Below, piece after piece: positions 32,790 to 46,476 of a stretch of 64,000 bases of DNA. Positions within the stretch are counted from its first letter, which is position 1. Each line of letters starts with the position of its first letter. The notes below the pieces were generated by a model that ran no database searches, had not been told where the DNA came from, and worked only from the letters and a program-made list of their open reading frames with translations. The stretch comes from Triglochin maritima (lineage: Eukaryota > Streptophyta > Magnoliopsida > Alismatales > Juncaginaceae), in assembly GCA_963682175.1 (NCBI GenBank), contig OY821784.1, positions 27,447,621-27,511,620 on the forward strand. The letters run 5' to 3'. Position numbers and translations under genes: made by a program.

Positions 32790-34192
32790 GGTACGAGTCC
32801 CATCGCGATCGCCTCGTTTGGTCCCTTTGCACCATACCTTCACTTTGCACTAGAAGAGAATACAAAAATAGTAGTTTTTTTTCTTCTCGTAGGTTTAGTG
32901 ATCTTAATTTATGGCGCAAAAGTTGATACCTTTTGTTGGATGTTTCGTTGGGTTTTGAGGTGGTTTTGTTTGTTTGACCGAAATCGACGGATGTGTCGGG
33001 TTTGATTGGGTCAAATGAAGTGAGGAATATGATCACGCAAGCGAAGTAAGAAAAAGATGGTGTGAAACTATAGAGGACTTCTCCGTTTCAACATAAAGTT
33101 TGTCTCCATTTAAACTGTTAGATAGTACCGATGTCGATGCCTTTTCATGTTTGGTTTGAGGTGGTTTTGTGTGTTTGACCCAAGGATTAGTAGATGTGTA
33201 TTGGCTTTTGTTTTTCTCAAATATCGACGGAATGAACGGGTGTGATTGGTGTTGTGTGAAATTAGGTGGAAGTGAGGAGCCGTAGTTCAGAGAAACCTTT
33301 TGTTTTAAGGGTTTGCACTAAGACACGAATGCGACCCTGTGCTCTTCCATTGAAGTGTTGAACCCAAGCGAAGTAAGAAAAACGCAGACAATCCGAAGTT
33401 ATAGGTGATCTCTTTTTTACATGGAGTTCATCTCCGTTCTCATCATCTCTACTTTATACAAGGAGGGGATAAAGTATTATTAGTTTTCTTTTTCGGCTTG
33501 TGGGTTTAGTGATCCAAGATAGTATCATAAAGTCATTTGTGTACAATCAAAGTAAAAATTCAAATTTCGAGTCCAAGTTGCTGTTATCCATTAATTAGAT
33601 TTTGCTGCGGTAGCTCATTAATTAAATTGTGTTTTCTATTGTAAATAAGCCTCGTATGATAGCTTAGTTTATGATACTCCGCACCTGTAGTTTTAATTTA
33701 TCATCACCGACCTTACAAATATGAAACGGTATAAAAAACTAAATCTAATATTTTTTGGATTATTGAAAGTGGAGGCACTGCAACTAAAATTGTGACGGTT
33801 TGTTGGGGTTGTTCTTAAGTATTGTGCCATTGTGGTACTCTATATCTAGTCAGAGAATGGTGTGTTATTGATGAAGTCCTTCACGATCTGTATGGTAGTC
33901 CTTACCTGAAACTGCAACTGTTGTGGATTTGATCTTAATGGCAGGTTTAATTGCAGATGGTACTTGATTTCATTTTTGTTTGGGATTAAGGCTTTGTTCT
34001 TGTTGTTGCTGCCACTACTTGATTTTGTTCTTATGTTATTGTGTTTGTAGTACAATCTTGCATTATTTTGAAGTTTACCATCAGTCTCCATGTGAAATAA
34101 AGTAATGATCTTTGGAATAAGGTGGCTTTCTTTTGTAGGTTGATTTTCTCTTCGTGGATTTGTTTCTCCTAAACAATAACAAACTTGAGGAG

Positions 34193-37100
34193 ATGAGTGG
34201 TTTGTCCACTGGTGTAATCATTGGCATATCAGCGGGTGTTTTTATTTGCTTCCTTTTGGCTATAGGTGCACTTTACTTCTTTAAGTATCACAAACATCGT
34301 CCTCGCTTTTGGAGTAGAAAAGCTCGAACAATCTCAACCATTCCTATTCGGTCCAATGGCGGTGATGCAAGCACAACACTTTCAGATTCAACCTCTTTTG
34401 GTCCGGATTCCCCAAAAAATTGTGATACTAACAGGGATTTTAGGAAGGACATGATTTCGATGTCAGGGATACCTAAATATTCTTGCAGGTATTTTTTTTT
34501 TCTTGGCTCCTAACTTTTTCAGTAATTGGTAGTTGATTTTATTTCTAGAATCTGAATTTTCTTAAGATTGCTAAAATACAATTACTATTGCCATTCTCCT
34601 TAACTTGTTTCTAAGTCTTGTGTCCATAAAACCCAAACATCAATTATAAATATTGGCATTTACTATTATGAATCTATGATATTTGGCATGCATGGTTCTT
34701 GTGTACTCATTTTGCCTAAAGTCAACTACAGTAGTTGGATTTTACACGAGTCAAATTAGTTATATCATGTTGATATTATTTTTATTGGTATTAGGTCAGT
34801 TTGTGTAGTTTGTTGTTAATCTTTGGTCATTCTTCTCTATTGCATACCAATGGTGATGGTTTTTCTTGTCTATTGTCACAGAGAGAAGTTTGCCCTCCCA
34901 TCACTTCACACTACCAAATTGAAAATATTGGGTAATTCTTAATGTGTCAGGCCATTATATGCAATGTGCCCTGAGAAATGATATAAAATGTTCATATTGC
35001 AAAATTGCATACTTTCTCAATATGGTATCAGATTACAGGTTACCCTAGATCTAAACCCTAGCCCTCTGCAGCCTCCACCAGTTTTTGCTTTTGAGGTAGG
35101 TCGAGAAAAACTGGTGAATCATCTAGAACCTTTCTTCCTGTTGCCCATCCTCTCCTTACGCTTTTGTTTCTTTTTCCTCTTGTCGATGACATGAATTTGA
35201 TCAAAATCTTCTCTGTCTCACCCCCTGTGACTGCTGTTCTGTTGCTATTGATGTGTGCCTTCCACATCGTTTGTGTGGTCGTTTTTTTGGCAAAGTAGAT
35301 CCTTGTGAAGCTGGGTGTCTTCCTTTACACCTTATTTTAAAGTATGGTTTTTTCCTCTACGCCATATTGTGAAGCCTAGTGTCTTCTTCTACACTTTTGT
35401 CTAGATTTGGAAGTTTTGCTTCCGAGTCTTGTTGTTTGGATTCTGTAGTTTGCTTCTGCTCACAATTTCTATAACTGCTCCCGTTGTGGCTAATATATTT
35501 GCTGTTGAGAATCATGGTGCTGCTGCATATGCTTCATCGTGTGAACCATTTCCTACTTTCAATAACCCTCTAACAAGTTGGATATTAGGGTTGTATTTGG
35601 GGCGGGTATTACCCATTTACTAGCCTCATCTAACTTGCAGGTGTGGTATCAGGTATGGGTATGAATTTTGTACGCATTTAAAAAATTATATACGTTTACC
35701 CATACCCACTTAACCATGTTAATAAATGGGACGGGTACGGGTATGACTCTACCCATACCCGTTTACCTATTTACCCTTTTAATATTTTAATTATATTAAT
35801 ATACAATAATTCTCCAGTGAGTTCGGGGCTTAATCTACCTATTTTAAGCTCTACCATATCCATCGTTCATTTAAAATTGTAAGGTAGATTAAGGTTATGA
35901 CGGTTATGCTAATAAAATGATCTAATTGTAGATATTAACTGTAATTAACCGTTATTAAATCTAATGGTGAGATTGTAAGATGTTTAAACAAATAAGATAA
36001 GTCCTACGCTCACTAGATCTTGGTCCTATTAATATATATTAAATATTAACACATTTATACCATATTCGTTGGCATATTATAAATACATAACAATAATACT
36101 TAATATTTAATTTTTAGTTTGGATATGTTTCAATTATTTTGTGATGATTTTAGACTTGTATGGTGCTATGTTTGTTATTCTACGAATATATTGTGATTAT
36201 TAATTGATTTGTTTTAATTGTTAGTTTGGATATGTTTCAAATATTTTGTGATGATTTGACTTGTATGGTGTTATGTTTGTTATTCTATGTAGATATTGTG
36301 ATTATTAATTAATTTGTTTTAATTGTTAGTTTGGATATGTTTTAAATCTTTTGTGATGATTTTAGACTTGTATGGTGTTATGTTTGTTATTCTACGTATA
36401 TATTGTGATTATTAAATGATTTGTTGTTTTTCTTTATGCATTGATTGATGTGATTCATGTACATATCTTTGAGTTGAATTTAGACGAGTTAATCCACTAG
36501 AATTTGCCAATTGTTGATATGAAACATGAATGTCATATAATACCTGTCATACCCGCTCCATACCCGCTCCATACCTATTTATTAAACGGGTATGGGACGG
36601 GTACATGTACAATAAAACTTAAACGAGTATATACTCGTACCCGTATTTAATTAGGTGGGTGTGGATACGGGTATGACTATACCCGCCCCATACCCGACCC
36701 GTTTACACCTCTACTATATATAATTGATTCATAATTTAGATTCAGAGGGAGCAATAGAAAATTGATATTAGGAAATAATGAATATTACATGTTCATTTCA
36801 TAAAACTTTCCTCAACTAATATTTCCCAAGTATTGTTTCCCAATTGTTGTTGCCTTATTCCGTGTTATAACCTCTATATACGGAGGACCTAATTAAGCAA
36901 TAATGTAAATATCCATATTGTAAATTTTCTCAGCAAACAACTTGTCAAAGTGTATTTTTAGATGACAGACGATCTTTGCATAAGCTGAACATACCAGTCC
37001 TATGGCGGAGTCTGAATTTTGAACGTTGTACTTTTTCATCATGCGAATGATAGTTGATTTAGTCTAAACAAATTTGAACTGCCTTAGGCTTTATTCCATT

Positions 37101-40100
37101 ATTGGTATTATTCATTCTCATAAACATTACTTCCTACATTAATTTGTCACACATGGGTAGTCTGAAATTGTTCTCACAATAAATGTGCATATTTTATTGC
37201 AAGTTTTTCGGGAGACTAAAGTTCTAGTATTTTCATGCTACTCGTGAATGGTTAGGGTTAGACCTGGGTGTTGGGCCGTGCCGGCCCGACCCAACCCGAC
37301 AGCGGCACGACCCGACTCCCAGGTCTAGTTAGGGTAGTCATGAAATTCTCTTTTTTTCCGTTTTCATTAATCACATTTCAGCTGCTATATGACTAGCTAA
37401 ACCAGAAACAAGTAGTAAGTCTTAACTTTGCACTGTCTGATCAATCTACTCTCACTAACAGTGGGTCTAAGAATTGTCACGTGCGTGTTTCCTTTTCCCA
37501 TTTTTCATGGACTCGTTGGCATTATTAGTGGCTCTTTCTGCTAACTTCATGAAGTTTTAGTCAAAACCAAAATAGTAGTCATCCATCAATATGATTCCAC
37601 CAGTTTCACTTTTCTATCACATACTTGCTCTGAAAGTTTTGGCCACTTTACATAGCACATCACTAAAGGGTCTCCTTTATCCCATAAGCTTGTGAATAAC
37701 GAGCCATGTTGGATTTTAGTTTCACAGACAACAGCCACAAATATCTTTGCAGTTTTATTAGATAAAAAAGAAAAAAAAACAGGTTTAGGTTTTTGATAAT
37801 TGTTACAGCTGCAGGCTTGCAGCACATTTACATCACTTGACACAACATGCTCGTGTTTAATTTTCATGTTCAAAACAGAGAAAAAACAATAATGCCTATT
37901 TTTATTCTCTCTAACTGTGCTATGCTGTTCATCGACAGAGATCTGCAGAAAGCCACAAATAATTTTTCGACAGACATAGGTCAAGGAGCATTTGGAACTG
38001 TTTATAGAGCTCAGATGTCTACTGGTCAAACAGTTGCTGTCAAAGTTCTTAAAACAAATTCCAAAGAAGGAGAAAAGGAGTTTGAAACAGAGGTAATTTT
38101 GTCTGAGAAAATACTGGATGCATGCTTTATGTTTCAACTTCTTGCTGCCTGTGCTTGTTGGTTCGGGTGGTCCATTTTGTTTGTTGCTGTAACCCTAGCT
38201 AATTGGTTCCACTTCATGTAAAGTGTAGCTCATATTTTCCTTTTTTGACTTTCCCGTTCGTTTTTTTTCTTCCTTTGTATCCAGCATCTTGGCTTTCTTT
38301 TATCAATTAAAAAACCCCAGGTTGTTCATCATATTGCATCCATAAATATGTTTCCATGAGCACTCACATGTTTGAGAAACTTGGAGAAAAAAACTGAAGT
38401 GACTGAGCCCCTTGGGCAATGTTCATACCGCATTGTGTGGTTCTGCGACAAGTTTGTACTTGGCAATTTTGTGTTACACATGTCGCAATGTGAGACACAT
38501 AGTAACATGTGGGGCAGAAAAGTATTTTTTTCTAAAACAAATAAAGAAAAATAGGAAAATGTAAGAAAAAATTGAAAGAAAATGTATATATTGAATATTA
38601 CCAACTTCAAATTCTGAAACATCATAAACCACTTGTTCGATCACATGCCGAGCACACTTTTGTACATATCACATATGTGACGAGCTGTTGAACATTGCAC
38701 TTCGCGATGATGGCTCATGTTTTGTTGATGTGGTGACCAACCAAATTTTTTCACACGGTACCATGGTGGGTCAATCGACCTATTGGAACCCTAAACCCAC
38801 CCTTATTGTCCATGCTTGTGTGTAGAGATAGTTATCTTTAGTCACGTGTGAGAAAGTGACAGAAAGTTATCTCACAATGTTAAACACAAAAAATCTGAAT
38901 GATTTTATAGTAGTATAGAATTCACTACTATCCACTTAAAAGTGCTTAGGTTTTATAGAGGTGATCAAACTAAATTTTTACAGTTGCTTTTATGTACTTC
39001 CCATATTATGTCTTAGGAGCATCATATTAATGATATACTTACAGAAAGGTCGAGCAGTCTAATCTACAAGTAGGCAAGGAAGCACTACCAAAAACCAAAT
39101 AAGGCAGACAATAGGGAAGGGGGTTGGAAGGAAAAAGAAAAGAATAACACATTTCAAAAAATATGCGTATCTCATAAAAAGACATCAACCAAAGTGATCA
39201 AGTTCCACCGAAGCTTGTGTGTACTTATCTTGGCAAACCCTCACCATTTCTGCTAGCCTGCTTCCTTGTAAAACTTTCTTTAAGGACCTTGTTTTTCACT
39301 CTACTCAATAAATTATTGCACTTGCCCATTTCAAGTCTAGGACTCAACCAACTAAGCTAACCTCAGTTGGTAGTTTATATGGCATTACTACACATCCAAG
39401 AACATCAGTCCACAACTCATCAACGGTGGGTATTTCAAATCTAAAATAATATTATCCATTGTCCTCCATAACTAACACCATAGAAAGGAGCAGTTTGCAG
39501 ACCATTTTGATCTCATTATGAACCAACTTAATTACTTAAAATTATCATTTGCAAGTGGTTAGCGATTGGGGACTTATCTATTGATGTTTGGAAATGAATT
39601 AGATAAGATATAGATTGCTGGCAATTGAATTTTTCATCAAGAAAACTTCATATTCTCATAAAATGGGGACATTGAAAGTCTATTAATTAAATTTCAGAAG
39701 AAAAAGAAAAATATTGTCGACTCCTTGTGTTTTCATGTTTTATCTTTTTAGGTTGCATGCCGAACAACTTCATTAGTGTCACATATATAGTTTGTTGCAC
39801 AACAGTGTATATTGTAGATCCTAGGAGAGGATCTGATTTAGTGCATTACAATGGCTTGCCCCAATCTTAGATAATACATCAACATTACCCCAAAACCTCA
39901 AAGGAGGCTCCCTCGTTAAGGGGGGGGGGGGGGGGGGGGTGGATGGGTTGTACACAACCATACCCCTGTTATCCTGTGACAAGGATGTTTCCGATTGACC
40001 TGTGATATGATGCCGAGAAACCTTTCTGCTAATTCACAATAAATAAGAAAAGTAGACAGCTTATATGAACCTCATTGATTTAGTCCATTGTAATCCAAAA

Positions 40101-43100
40101 GCCAAAAAATAGCTTAATCTTTGACTTCATTAGGAATGGACACCCAATCTTAGATAATAATTACATATATATTGGATATCTCATGTATCATATATAATTT
40201 ATTGATAAAAACCAAATCTCATGAATCACACCAAAGTATATAGCTTATAGAACACAAGTCTTGGGAATTCACCCTGGGAAACTTAAATTTAGTCACGTTT
40301 GATGTTCTTTACTATACCCATAGTTTTGAGACAGATTTCACGTCAACGTGGTTTAGTCACGTTTGATGTTCTTTCCTATACCCATAGTTTTGAGACAGAT
40401 TTCATGTCAACGTGGTTTAGTCACATTTGATGTTCTTCCCTATACCCATAGTTTTGAGACAGATTTCACGTCAACGTGAAATGAATGGAGTAGCTAGGTT
40501 GGATTGGAGGAGGTAACGAGGTGGTTGAATGTAGTGGTAGTTAGTGTGTGGCAGTTGTAGGTTAGGCGGAAAGTGGTGAGAAGGGTGGAAGTGAGGAAAC
40601 AATAGAATCTTAAGGTTTTTGTACTTTCACTGGGTTGATAAAGGTACCTATAAATGGATATTTATTGGTTCAACCTGAAATTTGCCCGTCCTTCCAATTC
40701 AACAAGGGGGCTCTAGAAGTAGTAGTAGGTTTTCAGGTTAACCTGGATATCTTGGCCATCCAGGTTCGGTAAACTGGCTGTGCAGGCTGGGTATAAGAAC
40801 ATTGCACATATATATGTTATACTAAGTTAAAATATTACCAGGAAATGGAAGTGGAGATAAATATATCAATTCTGATTTATTTATCTTCTTTGTTGTATTT
40901 TGTCTCGCTGATGCTTTATGAACATTTTCCTTCAATAAAATTGCAGTGATATATAGTGTGGGAAGAGGAATCTCAATTATTGGAACACTGAAAAATGAGT
41001 CCAAAGTATGATTTCCAGGTTTGACCATGAGTCGGTGCTCCAAATAACTATCTTATTAGAATCAGAAATCCAAAACTGACACAATTTATCATTATAAGAA
41101 TTGCAAATGGAATACCTAAACCTGAAGTGTCACCAAATCTGTCTTGAACCTTAAAACAACATTTTTCCTGGAAGTGAGAGGTTTATGGCATTGAAATATT
41201 GAATGATTACTCAAAGGCTATTTATCTTTACATTGCTAACTATCATTGTTCGGATTCCAGGTTCTACTTCTTGGGAGATTACATCACAGAAATCTGGTGA
41301 ATTTGGTAGGCTACTGCACAGAGAAGGGCAAAAATATGCTTATATATGTATACATGCCTAATGGTAGTCTTGCTTCTCACTTATATGGTAAGTTTTCTGC
41401 CTGATTGAGAATACAGCCCGCTCTAATAGCAATTTTTTTATAACCTCATCTTTGTTTGGAAAGATGTAAAATTTGATAATATTATTCTTATAATCTGTTC
41501 CATTGTCAAAAATCATTGCAAATAAAATTAACTGGCATAGTTTTCTGTAGGTGTGCAGGTAATTATTTATACAATGCTGCAGAATGTAAACCATAATGAA
41601 CAAAACATGATAGCAATTTTTTATAACCTCGTCTTTGTTTTGAAAGATGTAAAATTTAATAATAGTATTCTTATAATCTGTTCCATTGTCAAAATTCATT
41701 GCAAATAAAATTACTGGCATACAATGCTGCAGAATGTAAACCATAATGAACAAAACAATGGAAGTAACTTAGGAAACACAAATATGGAAAATTTTGTGAG
41801 ACGAAGTTTTATTTTGAATCTTTATACTATGAAAATGGTCAGATAGAGTGAACCATCCTGAGGCTACAGACCTTTTACTTATGTTATGCTCTTGCATGCA
41901 ATGCATACCATGAAATTTCAACTCTTGGAACTTTGTTCATAACAATGTCTTATGCAATATCTGATTTAGATGTAAACTGTAAACCATTGAGCTGGGATAT
42001 GAGGATATATATTGCGCTTGATATCGCTAGAGGTTTGGAGTACCTTCATGATGGGGTAAGTTGTACGACTTCCTATGCATGCACATAAGCTCTGACTTGT
42101 TTTTAGTTCCATTTTGACAATTTCTCGGTTTTTATTTCAGGCAAACCCCCCTGTGGTGCACCGTGACATCAAGTCTTCAAACATATTGCTTGATCAATCT
42201 ATGAGAGCTAGAGTTCGTTCTTTTGTCAACACATCCAAATTTAATTATACATTAGCATTTCATGGAATCTTGTGCTTATTTTGATACCTGCATTTTTTTT
42301 CCTTCTTGTGCTGCATCTTACTAAATGTCTGATTCCAAACAGGTAGCTGATTTTGGTTTGTCAAGGGAAGATAATTTTAATCATCATGCCTCAAATATTA
42401 AAGGAACTTTTGGTTATCTGGATCCTGAATATGTATCAACAAGGAAATATACGAAAAAGAGTGATATTTATAGTTTTGGGTTATTACTTTTCGAATTGAT
42501 TACCGGGAGAAACCCCCAGCAAGGTCTTATAGAATATGTTGAGCTTGTAAGATCTCTATTCTTTCTTGTTTAAATATCTCATTTTTATCGAGCTTCTAAT
42601 ATCAGGTTTTTATTTTATTTTCTGAATTTCATGATATAAGTTTACTCTCTTGAGATAATAGTTTAGGAACTTATTCCCATTATAGCTTTGTAATAACCAA
42701 AATTGGCATGAGTATATTCCATAGTCTGAACCTTAAGACTTAGAAGTGTGATTTCTGATTTTGTCACTAGCTACAATTGAAATTCATCTTATGATCCGTA
42801 TTGACAAGTTAGTTTTTTTTGACTTTATAAAGTACCATCATTTTTCTTCTTTAAATGATCTGAAATCCTGTGAATTCATCCATGGGTTTGCATAGTAGAG
42901 AAGGCTCCACGTAAATTTATAGAGTAGATCATTGGATACGACTGCCAGGCCAGGCTAGGCACAAGGTCATTGCCTCAAACTTTGTTGAGGGTCACCTCAT
43001 TGCCTAAAATGCCTTATTGCCTCTTAATACCTCGTGAAATGAGTATGATGCCACTAAAAAGAAGCATTAAACGCCTCAAATGTGCTTGTAATCAGTGAAT

Positions 43101-44107
43101 CTGTGTAACTAAAAGGCACCTCTTTTTTTCTTTTAATTGTTTCTTTTTAGAAGTCATTATTTAGTGAACTTGTGCACATGATAATGGGTTTTATTTATGT
43201 TATTTTTCATATATTTTTGGTCTTAGGCTAAAACATTGAGACAGTTGTAAATAACTAGAAGGGGTTCTTTTATTAGAAGATATAACATACTTGATGCATT
43301 ACTTTAGGGTAAATTACTGTTGAAAATTTAAAACATATGTTATTATTACATTTTCTATTTTTAAACATATTTCTCTATTATTATTGTTATTATTCTCTAT
43401 ATTTAATTATTTAGATGTATAATCATATTATTACATTTGAAAATCTATTTTTCAACATGGATTTGTGTTTCCTTTTTTGTTGGGCTTACATTTTCTTTTA
43501 ACATGGAATCTAAAACCTTTAATTTGGAAAAATGATTTTGAAGCATAGAATCTAAACCCTTTTCATTTGGAAAAATGTTTTTTTTTACATTTTTCTTAAA
43601 AACAATGTGCTTCAATCAGGCTGTCGCCTCAACTCGTGAGCTATTTTAAGGCTCATTGCCATGACAATTACCTGTTGCATCAATAGCTTTGAGTAGACTG
43701 ATTTCTGAACTTAATCTTGCATATACACTTTGTGACGAGAATGATTCCTGATACAATTAGATTCTGTGTATTAGGGAGCAATAAATGCTGATGGAAGTCC
43801 TGGATGGGAAGATATTATAGATCCTCGTATGGATGGGAAGTATGATGTGAAAGAACTCCACGAATTTGCATCCATCGCTCACAGATGCATCAAAAAAGTT
43901 CCCAAAAAACGACCCTCAATGCGAGACATCGTCCAAGTTTTTTCCGATATCATCAAGGTCCGGAACAAGAAGACACATCACCGCAGCAACTCCTCACTGT
44001 CTACATTAAATGAAGAAGAGAGTAAGGCACTAGATGCTCAAAGTACCTCAGGTGATCACCGTCGAGTGGAGTCTACCGGAAGTTTATCTGATTTTGGAGA
44101 AGTTTGA
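34193..44107 (+). CDS. CRLK-type receptor-like kinase, 7 coding exons, 423 aa
   Basis: Membrane-anchored Ser/Thr kinase of the calcium/calmodulin-regulated receptor-like kinase family (CRLK1/2), whose Arabidopsis member acts in cold signalling through MEKK1. Exons: 34193-34488, 37939-38092, 41261-41387, 41970-42055, 42141-42212, 42343-42546, 43775-44107, all GT...AG with the reading frame kept. The first ATG (34193) gives MSGLSTG. A TM helix spans residues 7-30, without signal peptide or ectodomain, as in CRLKs. Then a basic/Ser-rich linker (31-99), glycine loop GQGAFGTVY (113-121), Lys134 in AVKVL, HRDIKSSN (228-235, RD kinase), DFG (248-250), GTFGYLDPEY activation end, and a basic then Ser/Glu-rich tail from about 390 that may hold the calmodulin site. 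All catalytic residues are present and length is close to the family norm. Upstream is a 5' UTR intron. It is the only intact host gene here. The orthologue (CRLK1 or CRLK2) cannot be told by eye. Confidence 0.9.
35586..36713. mobile_element. hAT-like non-autonomous element in intron 1
   Basis: Ends TAGGGTTGTATTTGGGGCGG and, inverted, TAGAGGTGTAAACGGGTCGG; subterminal 'gggtatgg..cgggta' words on both sides. The 8-bp flanks (ttggatat, ctatatat) match at 5 of 8, so the TSD has decayed or the ends are slightly off. Related sequence occurs at 62868-63130. Confidence 0.6.
36115..36431. repeat. three tandem units of about 105 bp
   Basis: Units starting 'tagtttggatatgttt' begin at 36115, 36222 and 36327, with few differences. 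They lie inside the hAT-like element. Confidence 0.8.
37259..37327. mobile_element. 69-bp hAT-type MITE with perfect 8-bp TSD
   Basis: Terminal repeats TAGACCTGGG / CCCAGGTCTA, TSD GTTAGGGT at 37251-37258 and 37328-37335. The interior is GC-rich ('gggccgtgccggcccgac') against an AT-rich intron. Confidence 0.85.
39920..39939 (+). repeat. homopolymer of 20 G
   Basis: Uninterrupted G run within intron 2. The exact length could be a sequencing or assembly artefact. Confidence 0.8.
40288..40479 (+). repeat. 64-bp tandem repeat, 3 copies
   Basis: Units begin at 40288, 40352 and 40416 (tttagtcacgtttgatgttc...). They differ at only a few positions, so the expansion is recent. Confidence 0.9.
41428..41757 (+). 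repeat. duplication within intron 3, about 180 bp
   Basis: 'ttttttataacctc.tctttgttt' to 'accataatgaacaaaaca' occurs twice in tandem (about 41431-41608 and 41612-41757), the second copy shortened. Confidence 0.8.
42547..43774 (+). other. intron 6 of the kinase gene (1.2 kb)
   Basis: Phase 0 intron between Leu313 and Gly314. AT-rich, no gene or clear transposon seen. Confidence 0.75.
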
Positions 44108-45799
44108 CTTCTTGGGTGGGTCTATACAAACCTCTACCATACGTTTTCCATGACAATTAGTTCCTTCTATGCTACTGGGGATTTGTGCAAGGTCTTAACA
44201 TCCATTTTGCTTCATTATATTGATTCCTTTTTCTCCAATTTAGAAGGAGATAGTAAAGACCCCAATGCAAAACGACAAGGCGTCTGGATGCAATACATCT
44301 GATTTGCTTCAGAAGATGGAGTCCATTTGTGTTCATAATTAGGTTCTATGATTCAATTTATATTGTTTTTCAAATTCCTTCTGTCATAGATTCCAATAGT
44401 TTTTGTATTGTTTGCATTTGTCATTTTTGTGAAGGCTGTGTTCTGAAGTTCTGAGCTTTGTTAAGAGAGGAGGTTCTGTCATTGTATATTATCCATCAAG
44501 TTGTATAGTTTTTCCTAGTGTTTATTGTATCTTAACATACAAAGGAAACAAATGTGTTGCTTTGATGCTAATTCAGTATCAATCGGTAAACACTTGATTT
44601 TTTTTTTTGAGCCATTCTGTAGAAAAAAAAATCTAGTAGAATTGTAATATTGAACACATATTTTAGTTGTAAAATGTTCTGTTTTATTTTTCTTAATCAT
44701 TAACTTGTCAAAAAATTGATTTAAAGATGCCTTATGCTAATGTTAGTAAACACATATCAGTGTTGGATGTGCAATGCCAGTGAAACTTTACTCTCGGTTT
44801 AGCTCTGGCCACCTTTGTTTGCTCCATATCTTGCGGGTTATTTTGCTTTAGCCGTAATAACCAGCTCTTAATCCGATTGTTTGGACATTTGATCAGCAAC
44901 GACCGGGCATAAAGAAGAACCCATGCTTCCCCCTTCCTTTTATCCTCTCTTTTTTTCTTCAAACCATTCCTCTCATCAAACCAAATTCACGACTGAACCC
45001 CTTCACTTTCCCTTGCCTTAGACCACAAGATCCTGACGTACGCCTTCGAATCACTTCCAAAGTCCAAAGATATACGGGTTGGGACTCTCTCGATGGTTAA
45101 GTTCCTCAATATAATTTTTATTTTTGACATAGCTGAAAATTTAATCCGTACATTATGATTTACAAAACAAGTCCTCCATGATTGTTGCAAAATCATAAAA
45201 TTATATATAAGTTTTCAATAGGATCTAAGATAAAAATAAAAGTAAATTTTTTCGAATTATTATTTTTTAAATTATCCAAATTAAATTTGTTTGGAAAATA
45301 TTTTCCAAACTAGACTCATTGTCTTTACGTATCATGTCTTATTTTTAGTGTATACAGATCATCACAGTTTTCTCTCTCCGTCATATTTTCAACTTCACAA
45401 CATTTTTCCACGAAATATCTATTTTTTTCATCTATTGTCAAATCAATTGTTCTATTCCCTCCACTTTATTTCTTACATTTTACAAATAACTAAATAAATG
45501 TATATATCATTTATAAAGTTATTTAAAAAATGTATATATCATTTATAAAGTTATATATCTTTTAAAAAAATGTTCGACAAATGTGGGCAAAATTGTTATT
45601 TAAAAAAGAGAAGTTGAGAATATAATGAGTTGGAAAATTAAAGTGTAAGAATAAAAATCCTAAAAAATGAAAGTTCAGAATGAATTTTTGAAAGATATTT
45701 GAAAATATAACTACTTGAAAGGTCTAATACAAGAATATAACTGTTTCAACTTTGGTAATTGTTACGTTCGAGTTAACCACCAAAAATCTAATATTTCGA
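44108..45799. other. 3' UTR and intergenic region downstream of the kinase gene
   Basis: The 3' UTR probably reaches about 44400-44550, with no decisive poly(A) signal. Beyond it is AT-rich sequence with a 36-bp direct duplication at 45494-45555 ('aatgtatatatcatttataaagtta' twice). Minus frames at 44732 and 44987 are not supported as genes. Confidence 0.45.
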
Positions 45800-46090
45800 A
45801 AATACAATATTTAATTTTTTTTTAAATAATTACGGAAAATAAAAAATTTGGAAGAAGTTAAAACTGAGAAACTTTTTTGGCAAAATATGAGAGAAAAAAA
45901 CATTTGTGATGTCATTTCATTAACTAAAAACGACAACACAGATGCTATTTTTAATCTTTAATGAAAATGACATCACGGATGCCCTTTTTAGATAAGACTA
46001 AAAACGACATCCGAGATGTCATTTTTTCTAGGGCAGAAGAGGGCCGCCAGACACCCCTCTTTCCCCACTTCTTCTCATAACCGCCCACCA

Positions 46091-46122
46091 CCTCTCCTCC
46101 TCCTCCTCCTCCTCCTCCTCTC
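46091..46122 (+). repeat. (CTC)n microsatellite
   Basis: About ten consecutive CTC triplets, between the left TIR and the gypsy insertion. Confidence 0.85.
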
Positions 46123-46476
46123 TCCGGTGATTTTCAAGCTCCTGGTGCCAATTTCATTTGTTTGATTCATTTTTAGGTATATTTAGCTTACTTCTGTTGA
46201 CATTTGGCTTAATTGGTGTGGATTGGTTTGGATTACTTGTTTGTGTTTAGAAATTGATTTAGGTTAATTGAGATTGTGTGAATGATGTATATACTTGTGG
46301 AATTTGGGCATCAATTTTTGGGTGGTGTTGTATACTTGTTTGAATGAACAAACCAATTTTAACGATGAAGTTTATATTAATTCTTATGTTCTTACTATTT
46401 GGTTTCATTACATGTACCTCTCTAGAAATGAAAAATAATATACTGATTGGAGTATTCGATCTTGGTCATTACATTG

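Larger units (their letters stand above)
34489..37938 (+). other. intron 1 of the kinase gene (3.45 kb)
   Basis: Phase 2: exon 1 ends AG and exon 2 begins with A, together encoding Arg99. It contains a hAT-like repeat (35586-36713) and a tiny hAT MITE (37259-37327). Frames inside (34988, 35429) are chance. Confidence 0.8.
38093..41260 (+). other. intron 2 of the kinase gene (3.17 kb)
   Basis: Phase 0 intron after Glu150. It holds a repeat shared with 26260-26390 (38870-38990), a run of 20 G (39920-39939) and a three-unit 64-bp tandem repeat. The antisense frame 37586-38137 overlaps exon 2 and is a shadow. Confidence 0.8.

Noticed and set aside
32389..33036. 215-codon minus-strand frame opposite the kinase 5' UTR
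   Set aside because: It is antisense to a C/T-rich 5' UTR and spans the end of a transposon; no known domain.
37586..38137. 183-codon minus-strand frame
   Set aside because: It overlaps kinase exon 2 in antisense and shows no domain.
39920..39939. G-quadruplex regulatory element
   Set aside because: A homopolymeric G run could fold as one, but length is error-prone and nothing else supports a role.
41358..41753. 131-codon minus frame with an internal repeat
   Set aside because: The repeat reflects the tandem duplication in intron 3; it is antisense to an intron.
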